Of a DNA stretch of 64,000 bases, positions 31,601 through 37,129 are shown piece after piece (the stretch's first letter is position 1; each line of letters begins with the position of its first letter). The DNA is taken from positions 214,748-278,747 of the forward strand of contig DDFC01000022.1 of the NCBI GenBank assembly GCA_002336895.1. Reading direction: 5' to 3'. The notes below the pieces were generated by a model. It was not told the DNA's origin. It saw only the letters and a list, made by a program, of their open reading frames with translations, and did no database searches. The stretch is from Verrucomicrobiaceae bacterium UBA1938 (lineage in GTDB: Bacteria > Verrucomicrobiota > Verrucomicrobiia > Verrucomicrobiales > Verrucomicrobiaceae). Made by a program: the position numbers and the translations under genes.

Positions 31601-31745
31601 CCAGCAAACTGAGCAAATAGGAACACCCACTGCGAATCCTGACGGTGTCACCGAAAGAGTCGCCACCCGGATTCTGCCTGATGTGTCCAGCATGGCAGGG
31701 CAGAAAGTATTTGTCCGCCTGAAGGTCACCAGCAGCGCGCCGTAG
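22647..31745 (+). CDS. Giant secreted S8 (subtilisin-like) serine protease with Calx-beta, propeller and CARDB repeats
   Basis: A 3032-residue exported multidomain protein. An N-terminal membrane or signal segment (about 11-28) and a prodomain-like region (about 145-220, LLIKATPGVSQERLAAAI) precede a subtilase domain. Its catalytic triad is intact: Asp271 (VAVIDSGVD), His326 (THGTHVAG), Ser487 (GTSMATPHVSG), with an oxyanion Asn near 418. Then come an immunoglobulin-like segment, three Calx-beta-like repeats (about 830-1135, each ending in a DDE/DNE turn), a propeller-like region (about 1240-1565), a CARDB-like domain (about 1570-1680), a second propeller-like region, three more Calx-beta-like repeats (about 2010-2315), an FN3-like domain (about 2700-2785) and a Ca-binding-type C-terminus (DTDNNGLPDDW, DPDHDGRANLLEYAL). 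Probably a surface or secreted protease/adhesin. Domain borders are approximate. Confidence 0.92.
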   Translation: MAKATRLTPFKTVVFLILGLLAAGFFWHLQKTQQTEQAQTQLHLPAASHATAGSSSGTNDASSSPEAAAQKKTGPNAAPAPGKQEKRWMDGETVWSSAVEKNPAGGQHRVRLIQTSSYHQLLRVEEEVTPNPNGGGLQITQQRAMVATQLLIKATPGVSQERLAAAIRPFGAEVMRQIPGSEVFLISIPAPDGNALPAAAQSISQLPGVVSYAEPDFIVHSTTTPNDTRFSEQWSLNNTGQTSGTVDADIDAPEAWALTTGSSSVIVAVIDSGVDYTHPDLSANIWTNPGETAGNGIDDDGNGYIDDTRGWNFVNSNNTPLDDTTHGTHVAGIIGAAGNNNAGISGVVWQVKLMPVKFLNSSGYGTTSDAISSINYARVKGAHIINHSWGGMSFSQSLKDAIDTAGNAGILNVCAADNGNGTNEDVTPNYPSSFASASIIAVASTTETDALSNFSDYGPTTVHLGAPGSNILSTLPGGTYGLNSGTSMATPHVSGIAALVKAAKSSLTGADLKAILQASVDHDTALEGKLVTEGRANAVNAVQTANDLSVLPATGVKSQGNRGGPFAAASVTYTVKNNRSTYVNWTAGLTGAPWASVSPTSGFLLPGSSTSVTVTINTTLANSAVPGLNQGTLAITDTTTNFSIMRPVTLDVRIPYIYSYDLSTDPGWSRTGWWQYGTPTGRGGNSANPNPDPTSGATGSNVFGANLNGDFPAITTGTYSLIAGPFDLRGYTGTTLQFQRWLNTATSYWDGYHRLEASTDGGATWSKIWDTTYFSGVAEKAWNLQSYGLGAMGDNQASVLIRWSYDVPGGFPATSGWNIDDIKITGTPGKRLFIDGVATAAENSGTASLTLHIEPPLGTAQTVTLNSSVTTAATLPATVTVPANTSSMTVTATLIDDALIDGTQTAALTPSLAGYTSIPWNLAVTDNETTTISLSVPTTVTEGQGNLEGTVNLSAAPGRDVMVTLTSSNPYAASVPAFVLVRSGQTSGTFAISMPQNDVYEGTKSTQISASMTNWTGASTTISVLDDESETLSLSFPLSAGSYNYAEGLATTGYEGTVSMTAPRYVDTVITLSLNPTTRMGLPSTVTIPAGKTSATITPMTIVDDALANGVQTVTVTAAATNFTTATAGVTVADNEVVSFAFDYIASPQTGGGSQYYSVYALDSGGAVAVGYTGTATISGLDHGAVDPGYNGSSSLTFNFGVANSLYLGSPTVSSSYSIRAVAGAATGTSNSFTVTGAPLNIASVTANEIAYDPVTNRVYASTSSGTVVPINPDTGAMDAAITVSTGAVGQIEISTSGGILYAAINNRTQLVKVDLATKAVGTPFGVGSYAGTPRTVKDFAILPNDSNTVGVVLDIPGTGVMDHVAIYTNGVKRTTVLSVDTSSYTNPVVASQITAGGTANRFYASNGTTNATSNKLYLLDVSAGGVALSRYYLESGTLTNLTASGGLVADDTGRIYDGESGNPLGRIGNGDPAGVLLDSTTGRAAQIIHTTQYYYDPYALSVFELSGYSETGRIITNTTAPFTDNSYTPTLLSRVVKAGTRTVAYRTASSVMLVKSYLLPDTATPAPDLAVQQMTAPSAIENGKPMSFNMLVRNNGNATANNVTLTSDWTSGAVYLGASTTQGTLARSGSHLSVNIGALAAGQTVTVCLQLNGGNNTNRALVTTSDTEPFTVNNIHTFSTSAGTNSAPFYYLPLQGRDIVGSQNSQQVYSANGFGGGFFAGTLVVMDLSAPAVRAFVPIGSAPGCLALSQDGANLYVGLDGTGQVVPVNVATLTSGTAFAPGTAADGRRLFANDIVAMTGNGGDLVIARKDALGAQAGVALYSNGTAVGTTTPTTESTQWLAAGANGSVCYSYGSSATWSSGTLYRMDVNSGGVSIAASRSSVMLGRRVGFASGRVLAANGLMYDATTLADAGSLFSGTAYSYTSPGLTCYDPTRERIYALASAANTPLIAFNSLTLALTAQYTANSYTGYGERMVRWGNSGLAFSVGVSYNNPGVYWRDSPDLVPNPPLHVNLPATLAENAGVISGAGTVQLNVAPATSLTVNLTSSNPALLQVPASVTVPAGQTSVTLNLTLINDSVLNGARTVTITPSGSSSYTFNTGSVVVTDDEAGTLSLTLPAAATEGSGAVHGQAVVNLVNGPAGGDITVQLSSNRTDKLTVPASVIIPAGQSRAAFDLTLLDDTIIDGTQVVGITAAVAGWTPANASLNVLDNEASTMSLSMGTTVTEGYGYYPVSVMLTGKVQQDTVVSLTSSKPAKYSVPATVTIAAGSSFSTFYVNAPDDTLKDGRQTVTITATSAGLTTLSQNIIVLDNDLAVLQWGNLPNVTVGDAVPVTVTATTIDGDPASFGYTYPTITPTGTQNGSPLTNLTGTLTFSSSSNVFTGNLRFLRPGGNTIVSVSYGGVTASSNAFTVASGPMSAFVWSAIPTTLPQPGTPLPITVYAADGYGNRLTGYSGTASLSAASAAGTAAVSTAGTGSVPSVIETSTDQSRMTLLIFPSQINSSGRLRSLSLEVQTPPGRPFTSFLIRAKQTSTSNLSTYWDNSGYTVLRQGALDLTQSKGWVEIPFTTPLNYDGTSNLQIDLSFTTSGTAAGGAWFGSSFSYYVVGNSANSSQGYGSPENWSTNHPYPYTGGFPNLQLSFGTALTVSPAVTDSFINGVWTGNVTFSQAASNVVLIASNGAATGASNAFEVGTVTPSAPVISTLPAYSATSSTAISWGAVATATDYYIEAATDSTFAAPVASSGWITSTSYTFSNLTNDTHYYYRAKARKGTLEGTWSNIVDSTQDNVGPKIYLSNVDDTAITTFTTTRSPVLIQGHITDTSGVASFSIISGGSTYPWTVNADGTWSVNLSTPSAGSYLLGFSGVDKASATANTTSRSIYITRAADTDNNGLPDDWQSTYGLALSGANSGQTADPDHDGRANLLEYALNSPPNSSSGNTIPSAASEIKSADGKTYLVYRYDRRRGALDLAYVLEFSTDLATWSASSQQTEQIGTPTANPDGVTERVATRILPDVSSMAGQKVFVRLKVTSSAP

Positions 31746-31820
31746 CCTCCCGACATCATTTTTTAATATCTTCCCAGATGTTGCGTGCAATTCAGCGGGA
31801 GGCTGTCTATCTGCCTTCTC

Positions 31821-32468
31821 ATGCTTCGTCCTCTCTCCACTTTTCTTTCTTGCGCATTCGCCCTGCTTCTTCATATCCCCCATGAATGCATGGCCGCAGA
31901 TCCTGTGCGTGTGGCGTGTGTGGGAGACAGCATCACCCAGGGTGTCGGGATTGTGCATCCGGAAAAGGACGGCTACCCCGCGAGGCTTCAGGAGATTTTG
32001 GGTACAGGCTGGAGTGTGCACAACTTCGGCGTGGGCGGGCGCACCATGCTGAGAAAGGCAGATCCTTTTGACCACCGCCCTGCACTCGGCTCCAGCCCGG
32101 ATGTCGTCATCATCGCCCTCGGCACGAATGACTCCAAGACTCCGATCTGGTCCGGGCATAAAGGCGAGTTCGTGGCTGACTACGTGGCCATGATCAAGGA
32201 GTTCCAGGCGCTGCCCAGCCATCCCCAGGTGCTGGCCTGCCTGCCGCCGCCCGCCTTTCCTGGGAACTGGGGCATCACCGAGGAGACCATCCTGGCCGAA
32301 GTCATTCCGGCCATCAAACAAGCCGCCCAGCAGGCCGGCATCCGCGTGATCGACCTGCACACACCGCTGCTGGAGAGCAAGCCCTGGTTTCCCGACACCG
32401 TGCACCCAAACGAAGCCGGAGCACAGCGCATCGCCGAGCTCGTGGCTGCGGCCATCAAGGCGAAATAG
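31821..32468 (+). CDS. Exported SGNH/GDSL hydrolase
   Basis: A 215-residue esterase-type hydrolase, probably an acyl or acetyl esterase acting on carbohydrate outside the cytoplasm. The ATG at 31821 gives a signal peptide ending HECMAAD; a GTG at 31785 is the alternative. SGNH blocks are complete: block I VACVGDSITQG with the nucleophile Ser, the block II Gly in FGVGGRTML, block III ALGTNDS with the Asn, and block V DTVHPNEAG with the Asp/His. Substrate unknown. It follows the giant protease by 75 bp on the same strand. Confidence 0.9.
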   Translation: MLRPLSTFLSCAFALLLHIPHECMAADPVRVACVGDSITQGVGIVHPEKDGYPARLQEILGTGWSVHNFGVGGRTMLRKADPFDHRPALGSSPDVVIIALGTNDSKTPIWSGHKGEFVADYVAMIKEFQALPSHPQVLACLPPPAFPGNWGITEETILAEVIPAIKQAAQQAGIRVIDLHTPLLESKPWFPDTVHPNEAGAQRIAELVAAAIKAK

Positions 32469-32520
32469 GGGCCTGCATTCAGGCACTTGCCATGCACTGG
32501 ACCGGCGTTTAATTTCCAGC

Positions 32521-33111
32521 ATGGGATTGCCCGCCACAGCAAGCAGAATCACTCCCCAGGAATACTACCGCCGGGAGAGGACTGCCGTCGAAAAGAACGA
32601 CTACTTTCAAGGCCGTGTTTACTCGATGGCAGGTGGAGGCACACGGCACAGCATCATTAAGGTGAACCTTGTTGGCGAACTCCGCAATCTGCTCAAAGGC
32701 AGGCGCTGCGGGGCCTTTGACTCTGACCAGCGCATCCGCGCCCGGTGGAATGGCCTGCGCTGCTACCCCGACGCCAGCGTCATCTGCAACCCCATCGAAT
32801 ACGATGATGAGGACGATCATCAAGAGACCGCCACAAATCCCACCGTGGTCTTTGAGGTCCTCTCCACGAATACCGAGAGCTATGATCGAGGGCGCAAGGC
32901 CGAGGCCTATCGCGGCATCGAAAGCCTGCGCGCCTACGTGCTCATCATGCAGGAGCGTCCGCATGTCGAGATTCAGGAGCGCCTGGAAGACGGCACCTGG
33001 CGCCTGCGCTGGGTCTCCGGTCTTGATGCCGTTGTCTCGCTTCCACAGATCGAGATCGACCTGAACATGAGCGAGCTCTACGAGCGGGTTAACTTCGAAG
33101 AGAGCGAGTAA
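32521..33111 (+). CDS. Uma2 family (DUF820) putative endonuclease
   Basis: A 196-residue protein of the Uma2/DUF820 family, with a PD-(D/E)xK nuclease-like fold. Family blocks seen: ITPQEYYRRERTAVEKNDYFQGRVYSMAGG, then HSIIKVNLVGEL, the acidic YPDASVICNP and PTVVFEVLSTNTESYDRGRKAEAYRGIESLRAYVLI, where the Asp, Glu and Lys would form the nuclease site. These genes are abundant and multicopy in some phyla (cyanobacteria, Planctomycetes, Verrucomicrobiota); the biological role is unclear. No partner gene is adjacent. Confidence 0.9.
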   Translation: MGLPATASRITPQEYYRRERTAVEKNDYFQGRVYSMAGGGTRHSIIKVNLVGELRNLLKGRRCGAFDSDQRIRARWNGLRCYPDASVICNPIEYDDEDDHQETATNPTVVFEVLSTNTESYDRGRKAEAYRGIESLRAYVLIMQERPHVEIQERLEDGTWRLRWVSGLDAVVSLPQIEIDLNMSELYERVNFEESE

Positions 33112-33198
33112 GGGGCATCCACATGCTCCGCCAGCTGGCTGTCCCGGTGTAGAGCGAACATCCATGCTCCTTCCACTGCGCATCTTCTCATTCAGCTT

Positions 33199-33444
33199 TC
33201 AAATCTGCTGCAGCTTGTTCCGTTCGTTCGGGGTGCGGCACACGGGGCAGATCGTCACGGAGATTTTGCGTTTGGGCTCGCAGGCGTAGGCGGTGCCGCA
33301 GATGCGGCACTGGATGGCGATGCGGCGGCGGTACACCTCGCGCTTGCGGTCGCGCCAGAAGCTGTAAAACCACAGCAGGCATACCGTCGTCACCCCCACG
33401 GCCATGAAAAGAATGATCAGTCCTCCGAGCGGGATCGGGATCAT
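33199..33444 (-). CDS. Small membrane protein with a zinc-ribbon-like tail
   Basis: An 81-residue protein starting at ATG 33444, which overlaps the stop of the preceding TonB-like gene (ATGA). One N-terminal transmembrane segment (IPLGGLIILFMAVGVTTVCLLWF) is followed by a basic stretch (RDRKREVYRRR) and two Cys pairs, CRICG and CPVC, spaced like a zinc ribbon. The topology suggests a cytoplasmic zinc ribbon on the inner membrane. It is the last gene of the ExbB-ExbD-TonB-like operon; its role there is unknown. Confidence 0.75.
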   Translation of the reverse strand: MIPIPLGGLIILFMAVGVTTVCLLWFYSFWRDRKREVYRRRIAIQCRICGTAYACEPKRKISVTICPVCRTPNERNKLQQI

Positions 33445-34181
33445 GGCCTGCGTGCGGCCTCCCACCGGAATGAAATGTCTCCCCACTCCACCCGCTTCAC
33501 CTCGTCTGGGGTGAAGCGCAGCGCGGTCACCGCCGCATGCAGCTGCTGCATCACCTCGGCATCTTCCACGCTGCTCAGCGGCAGCGCCGTCACGATCTGC
33601 CCCGCGCTGCCCACCGCCACGCGGAACTGCACACGCGTGGGCTGGGTCAGCTTGATGCCCTCCAGCTCCACCGTGGCCGGGCCGCGCCGGGCCAGTTCGG
33701 CGCTCATCACCGCATGCAGTCTGGCCTCAGGTGCCACCGGCACATGCGACAGGCTGCGGGCAGGCACGGGTGGCAGCACATCGGCCGCAGCGGTAAAAAG
33801 GCGTGGCTGCTGGATGGCGGCCGGGGTGGGGGCCAGCTCCTTCAGCTTGATCTCATGCCCGGCAAAGCTGGGCTGAAAGGCCAGCAGCGGGCTCTGCACC
33901 TGCAGGTCGGAGTCGTCATCGCTCAGCAGTGCAAAGCTGCGGTCCTGAGCCCGGTGGATGAGCGCCAGCTCCGCCGGGTTTCGCGGGTCCAGGGAGATCA
34001 CATGCTGCGGCGTGACCGGCTGCCGCTGCGCCACCGGATGCACGATGCGGAAGATGAAGAAAAAGCCCGTCATGGCCGCCATCAGCAGCACCAGCGCCCC
34101 GACCAGACGCCAGAGCGAATAGTCACGCACATCCCATTCAAAGATCAGCGCGGATTCAGAGGCATGCGGTTTGCGGTGCAT
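33441..34181 (-). CDS. TonB-like membrane-anchored protein
   Basis: A 246-residue protein with a single N-terminal transmembrane segment (LVGALVLLMAAMTGFFFIFRIV), an extended Pro-rich middle region (LPPVPARSLSHVPVAPEAR) and a small C-terminal alpha/beta domain (KLTQPTRVQFRVAVGSAGQIVTALPL, HAAVTALRFTP). This layout and its place after exbB- and exbD-type genes suggest the periplasm-spanning energy transducer of a Ton-like system, although the C-terminal domain is only weakly TonB-like. It is 20 bp downstream of the exbD-type gene and overlaps the small zinc-ribbon gene. Confidence 0.65.
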   Translation of the reverse strand: MHRKPHASESALIFEWDVRDYSLWRLVGALVLLMAAMTGFFFIFRIVHPVAQRQPVTPQHVISLDPRNPAELALIHRAQDRSFALLSDDDSDLQVQSPLLAFQPSFAGHEIKLKELAPTPAAIQQPRLFTAAADVLPPVPARSLSHVPVAPEARLHAVMSAELARRGPATVELEGIKLTQPTRVQFRVAVGSAGQIVTALPLSSVEDAEVMQQLHAAVTALRFTPDEVKRVEWGDISFRWEAARRP

Positions 34182-34201
34182 CGCGTGGTGGGCGTACCGG
34201 G

Positions 34202-34606
34202 TTACGTCTTGGGTGGCACCGTGGAGTAGGCCACCTCGTAGCCCAGCTCCAGCGCGATGTTTCCGATCTCGATCACCCGCCCGTGCGTGGCCTGCCGCGC
34301 GGCATGGATGATGGCGCGGCGCTCGCCCTCGCGGCTGGCCTTCAGCTTCTCCCGCAGCTCCGCCGTGCTGGTGCGCACGCCGTCAAAGTACAGCGCATTT
34401 TCCTGCCCAGCCGGCACGGTGATGATGTGCGCGCGGTCAAAGCCCGTGAGCCGGGAGTTTGACTGCGGCGTCTCCACCTTGATGCCGGACGTCACCACAA
34501 AGTTGCTGGTCAGCAGAAAGTACACCAGCAGCAGCAGGATGATGTTCAGCAGCGGCACCGTGTACAGCCAGGGGCTTTGTTTGGGCAGATGACTCTGAAG
34601 CTTCAT
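34202..34606 (-). CDS. ExbD/TolR family biopolymer transport protein
   Basis: A 134-residue inner-membrane protein with one N-terminal transmembrane helix (LYTVPLLNIILLLLVYFLLTSNFV) and a periplasmic domain (VETPQSNSRL, YFDGVRTSTAELREKL, AAIIHAAR-type helix). In ExbD/TolR a conserved Asp sits in the helix; here that position appears to be Asn (PLLNIILLLL), a notable difference for a proton-channel component. It is 81 bp downstream of the ExbB-type gene and is followed by the TonB-like gene. Confidence 0.85.
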   Translation of the reverse strand: MKLQSHLPKQSPWLYTVPLLNIILLLLVYFLLTSNFVVTSGIKVETPQSNSRLTGFDRAHIITVPAGQENALYFDGVRTSTAELREKLKASREGERRAIIHAARQATHGRVIEIGNIALELGYEVAYSTVPPKT

Positions 34607-34687
34607 GGTGGGTCCGGCTACGCGACGCTCGCACTATTGGCGGCCGGGGGTGGTTGGGCCAGCCAAAAATGCGCCTGCGGGGTGGCT

Positions 34688-35377
34688 TCAGCCTTTCAGT
34701 CCGCGGCCACGGGACTTGGAGATGGGCGGCGCCGCCTCGGCCTGACGGAATTCCACAATGTTGTCCGCGCTGTTGGCGTCTTCGATCAGGTTCACGATCT
34801 CGATGCCCGCACGCTCCAGGTCATGCATCACCGCGTGGGCGCGGGCGCTGAGAAAGGCGTAGGAGAGGTAGGCGGGGATGGCCACCACCAGCCCCAGCGC
34901 GGAGGTGATGAGGCTCTGGTAAACCCCGCGCGCCACATCCGCCTGCGTAGCGATCCCATTGGCGGAGGAGAGGCTGGTGAAGCTGTCCAGCAGGCCGATC
35001 ACCGTGCCCAGCAGGCCGATGAGCGGTGCCGCATGCGCGATGGCATTGAGAATCCCCAGAAAGCGCTCCAGACGCGGCACCTCCAGCTGCCCGGCCTCCT
35101 GCACGATCTCCTTGAGCTGCTCCCGAGGGGCGTGGTGGCGCAGCAGCGCCGCGTGGATCACCCGACCGGCGGGCACACGGGTGGCCACGCACTCCTGCAG
35201 GGCCTCGGCAAAGTTCTTGCGGCGGATCAGGCTGGCCAGCCCGGCCAGAAACTCGCCCACATTCATGCTCGCTCGGTGAAAATAGGCCAGCCTCTCGATG
35301 AAGATCGCCCCGGCGAAGCACAGGCACCCAATCAGGAGCCATACAAGCGGTCCGCCTTTGGAGATCAGATCTATCAT
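34688..35377 (-). CDS. MotA/TolQ/ExbB proton channel family protein
   Basis: A 229-residue inner-membrane protein with three transmembrane helices: residues about 8-25 (PLVWLLIGCLCFAGAIFI), about 114-135 and about 155-178. The family signature is present in AHAAPLIGLLGTVIGLLDSF and in ALGLVVAIPAYLSYAFL. With the ExbD- and TonB-like genes downstream it should form the energising complex of a Ton- or Tol-like system that uses the proton gradient to drive an outer-membrane process. No TonB-dependent receptor is in the window. Confidence 0.92.
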   Translation of the reverse strand: MIDLISKGGPLVWLLIGCLCFAGAIFIERLAYFHRASMNVGEFLAGLASLIRRKNFAEALQECVATRVPAGRVIHAALLRHHAPREQLKEIVQEAGQLEVPRLERFLGILNAIAHAAPLIGLLGTVIGLLDSFTSLSSANGIATQADVARGVYQSLITSALGLVVAIPAYLSYAFLSARAHAVMHDLERAGIEIVNLIEDANSADNIVEFRQAEAAPPISKSRGRGLKG

Positions 35378-35671
35378 TTGCCGGGATTCAGGGAGTGATG
35401 ATTAGTAATGACTGACGCCACACGCCAGTTCGGGAGAGGTCGTGTAACGCCAAGCATGTTTTATGCCGAGACTGATGTCTTGTAAACATTGGAAATAAAC
35501 GGGATGAACAATGGCCGGTCAAGCGGGGAGAAAAGAAGAAATACCTAGGAAGGCGAGCGGGCGTCGATTTAGCCCGCCCGCCTCTCGGCCTTGTCCCCCG
35601 TGTAACAATCATACCACTTCCCATCACCTCCCAGCCTTGATTCCCCCGCCCGGCCCCGCTCCAATGACGCC
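35378..35671. promoter_or_regulatory. Divergent intergenic region with a GC hairpin
   Basis: This 294-bp region separates the ExbB-type gene from the amidohydrolase gene and should contain both promoters. A 12-bp stem with one mismatch (35551-35562 with 35572-35583, 9-nt loop) is not followed by a T-run. No open reading frame of note is present. Confidence 0.45.
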
Positions 35672-36583
35672 ATGAAACCTTTCGATCTCCAGGTCAATGG
35701 CTACGCTGGCACCGACTTCAACAGCGACGCCCTCACCGCCGAGTCCCTCCACCACGCCTGCGCGGCGCTGGAGGAGGACGGCTGCGACTCCATCCTGGCC
35801 ACTTTCATCACCGACCACATCCCCACCCTGGAGCGCCGCATCAGCACCCTGGTGGCGCTGCGGGAAAAGGACGAGCTGGCCCGCCGCATGATCTCCGGCA
35901 TCCACATCGAGGGGCCGTTTATCAACCCCATCAAAGGCTACGTGGGCGCCCACCCGGCCGCCGCCGTAAAGCCCGCCAATGTCGATGATGCCAAGCGCCT
36001 GCTGGACGCCTGCAGCGGTCTGGCCCGGCTGGTGACCCTGGCCCCGGAGCACGATGAGGGCAGCAAGACCACCGCCTTCCTGGCCTCCCAGGGCGTCACC
36101 GTCTCCGCCGGTCACTGCGATCCCTCGCTCGACCAGCTCAATGCTGCCTGCGACGCCGGACTGAGCATGTTCACCCATGTGGGCAATGGCTGCCCCATCC
36201 AGATGCACCGGCACGACAACATCATCCAGCGCGCCCTCAGCCTGCACGAGCGCCTGTGGCTCTGCTTCATCCCGGACGGCGTGCACATCCCCTTCTTTGT
36301 GCTGAAAAACTGGCTGGCCTGCGCCGGTCTGGACCGCACCATCTTTGTCACCGATGCCATCTCCGCCGCCCGACTCGGCCCCGGCCGCTACACCCTCGCC
36401 GGATGGGACATCCTCATCGGCGAAGACCTCGTGGCCCGCTCCCCCGACGGCACCCACTTCGTCGGCAGCACCGTCACCGTGCCGCGCATCAAAGCGAATG
36501 CGTATGAGCAGCTCGGCATGACTGAGCGTGATCTGACGCGGGTGCTGGATGTGAATCCGAGGAAGGCGATTGCTGGAATTTAA
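35672..36583 (+). CDS. NagA-like amidohydrolase (N-acetylglucosamine-6-phosphate deacetylase family), short form
   Basis: A 303-residue amidohydrolase that matches NagA in its metal-binding layout: HIEGPFINP with the Glu, SAGHCDPS and FTHVGNGCP with the two His, and FVTDAISAARLGPG with the catalytic Asp. DGVHIP also matches. NagA removes acetate from GlcNAc-6-phosphate in amino-sugar recycling. Typical NagA proteins are about 380 residues; this one starts directly at the first barrel strand (DLQVNGYAGTDFNS) and lacks most of the N-terminal beta-sandwich. The ATG at 35672 has no in-frame upstream extension of that kind. Activity on GlcNAc-6-P is likely but not certain. Confidence 0.8.
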   Translation: MKPFDLQVNGYAGTDFNSDALTAESLHHACAALEEDGCDSILATFITDHIPTLERRISTLVALREKDELARRMISGIHIEGPFINPIKGYVGAHPAAAVKPANVDDAKRLLDACSGLARLVTLAPEHDEGSKTTAFLASQGVTVSAGHCDPSLDQLNAACDAGLSMFTHVGNGCPIQMHRHDNIIQRALSLHERLWLCFIPDGVHIPFFVLKNWLACAGLDRTIFVTDAISAARLGPGRYTLAGWDILIGEDLVARSPDGTHFVGSTVTVPRIKANAYEQLGMTERDLTRVLDVNPRKAIAGI

Positions 36584-36635
36584 CCCAGCTTATGCAAGGT
36601 TAGGACAGATCAAAAACATCGAAATTTGAGCTGTC

Positions 36636-37034
36636 GTGAAAGCAAAAAAATATTCTTATCGAATTCAGCATGCCTGCTTTGGATGTCGGAAAGCTTTCAA
36701 ATTCGACTATCTTTCCAGAGAACAGCGGCGAAACGCCTGGTTGAGTCAGCGAATTTCAGGTCGTAGGCCCGTCATTGAATTTGTAGAAAATGAACATGTA
36801 TGCCCTCAATGCTCCAAGCCAGTGCATATGATGGGCCGAGCGTTCAGAGCGCCCAAACTGGAAGATCTTGAAGGATGGAAGGCTGCTGAACTCCTATTTT
36901 TGGCAGGCTATCGTTTTTGGTCATCTAGTGGCAAACTGCCAATCACTCGTCGCGAAGCATTGGACTTCATCGCCAACAACCTAAAAAAGCCCGACGGCGA
37001 ACGCCTCAGCCAGCGCATCAGAGCCACATATTAA
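36636..37034 (+). CDS. Hypothetical protein with zinc-ribbon Cys pairs, AT-richer island
   Basis: A 132-residue protein of unknown function. Two Cys pairs, CFGC (about 14-17) and CPQC (about 56-59), suggest a zinc ribbon; the C-terminal half is helical (LEGWKAAELLFLAGYRFWSS). Its base composition is visibly more A+T-rich than the neighbouring genes, and codons such as AAA, ATT and TTT are frequent, which suggests a separate origin. It lies between the NagA-like gene and a fragment of a lipase maturation factor gene. Confidence 0.65.
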   Translation: MKAKKYSYRIQHACFGCRKAFKFDYLSREQRRNAWLSQRISGRRPVIEFVENEHVCPQCSKPVHMMGRAFRAPKLEDLEGWKAAELLFLAGYRFWSSSGKLPITRREALDFIANNLKKPDGERLSQRIRATY

Positions 37035-37045
37035 TCAGGCAAATT

Positions 37046-37108
37046 GTGACTCCAATCGTCTGGCTCGAATCCCAGCGCGGACGCTACACCGTCGTCCGCT
37101 GGGTGTGA
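37046..37108 (+). pseudogene. Fragment of a lipase maturation factor gene (N-terminus)
   Basis: The frame from GTG 37046 reads VWLESQRGRYTVVRWV and stops. This matches the N-terminus of the intact gene at 44972 (FWLDQHRGRYTIVRWLF), and the DNA around GCGGACGCTACACC is nearly identical to 45001-45031. The rest of the gene is missing, so it is a remnant of a duplicated or deleted copy. Confidence 0.75.
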
Positions 37109-37129
37109 ATCCGTGGAAGACAAATCAGA

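Noticed and set aside
36544..37121. 24-bp near-direct repeat (GCTGGxTGTGAATCCGxGGAAGxC at 36544 and 37098) around the AT-rich island
   Set aside because: 21/24 matches are suggestive of target duplication, but the right copy overlaps the lipase-factor fragment in another frame and the left copy is coding; chance cannot be excluded.
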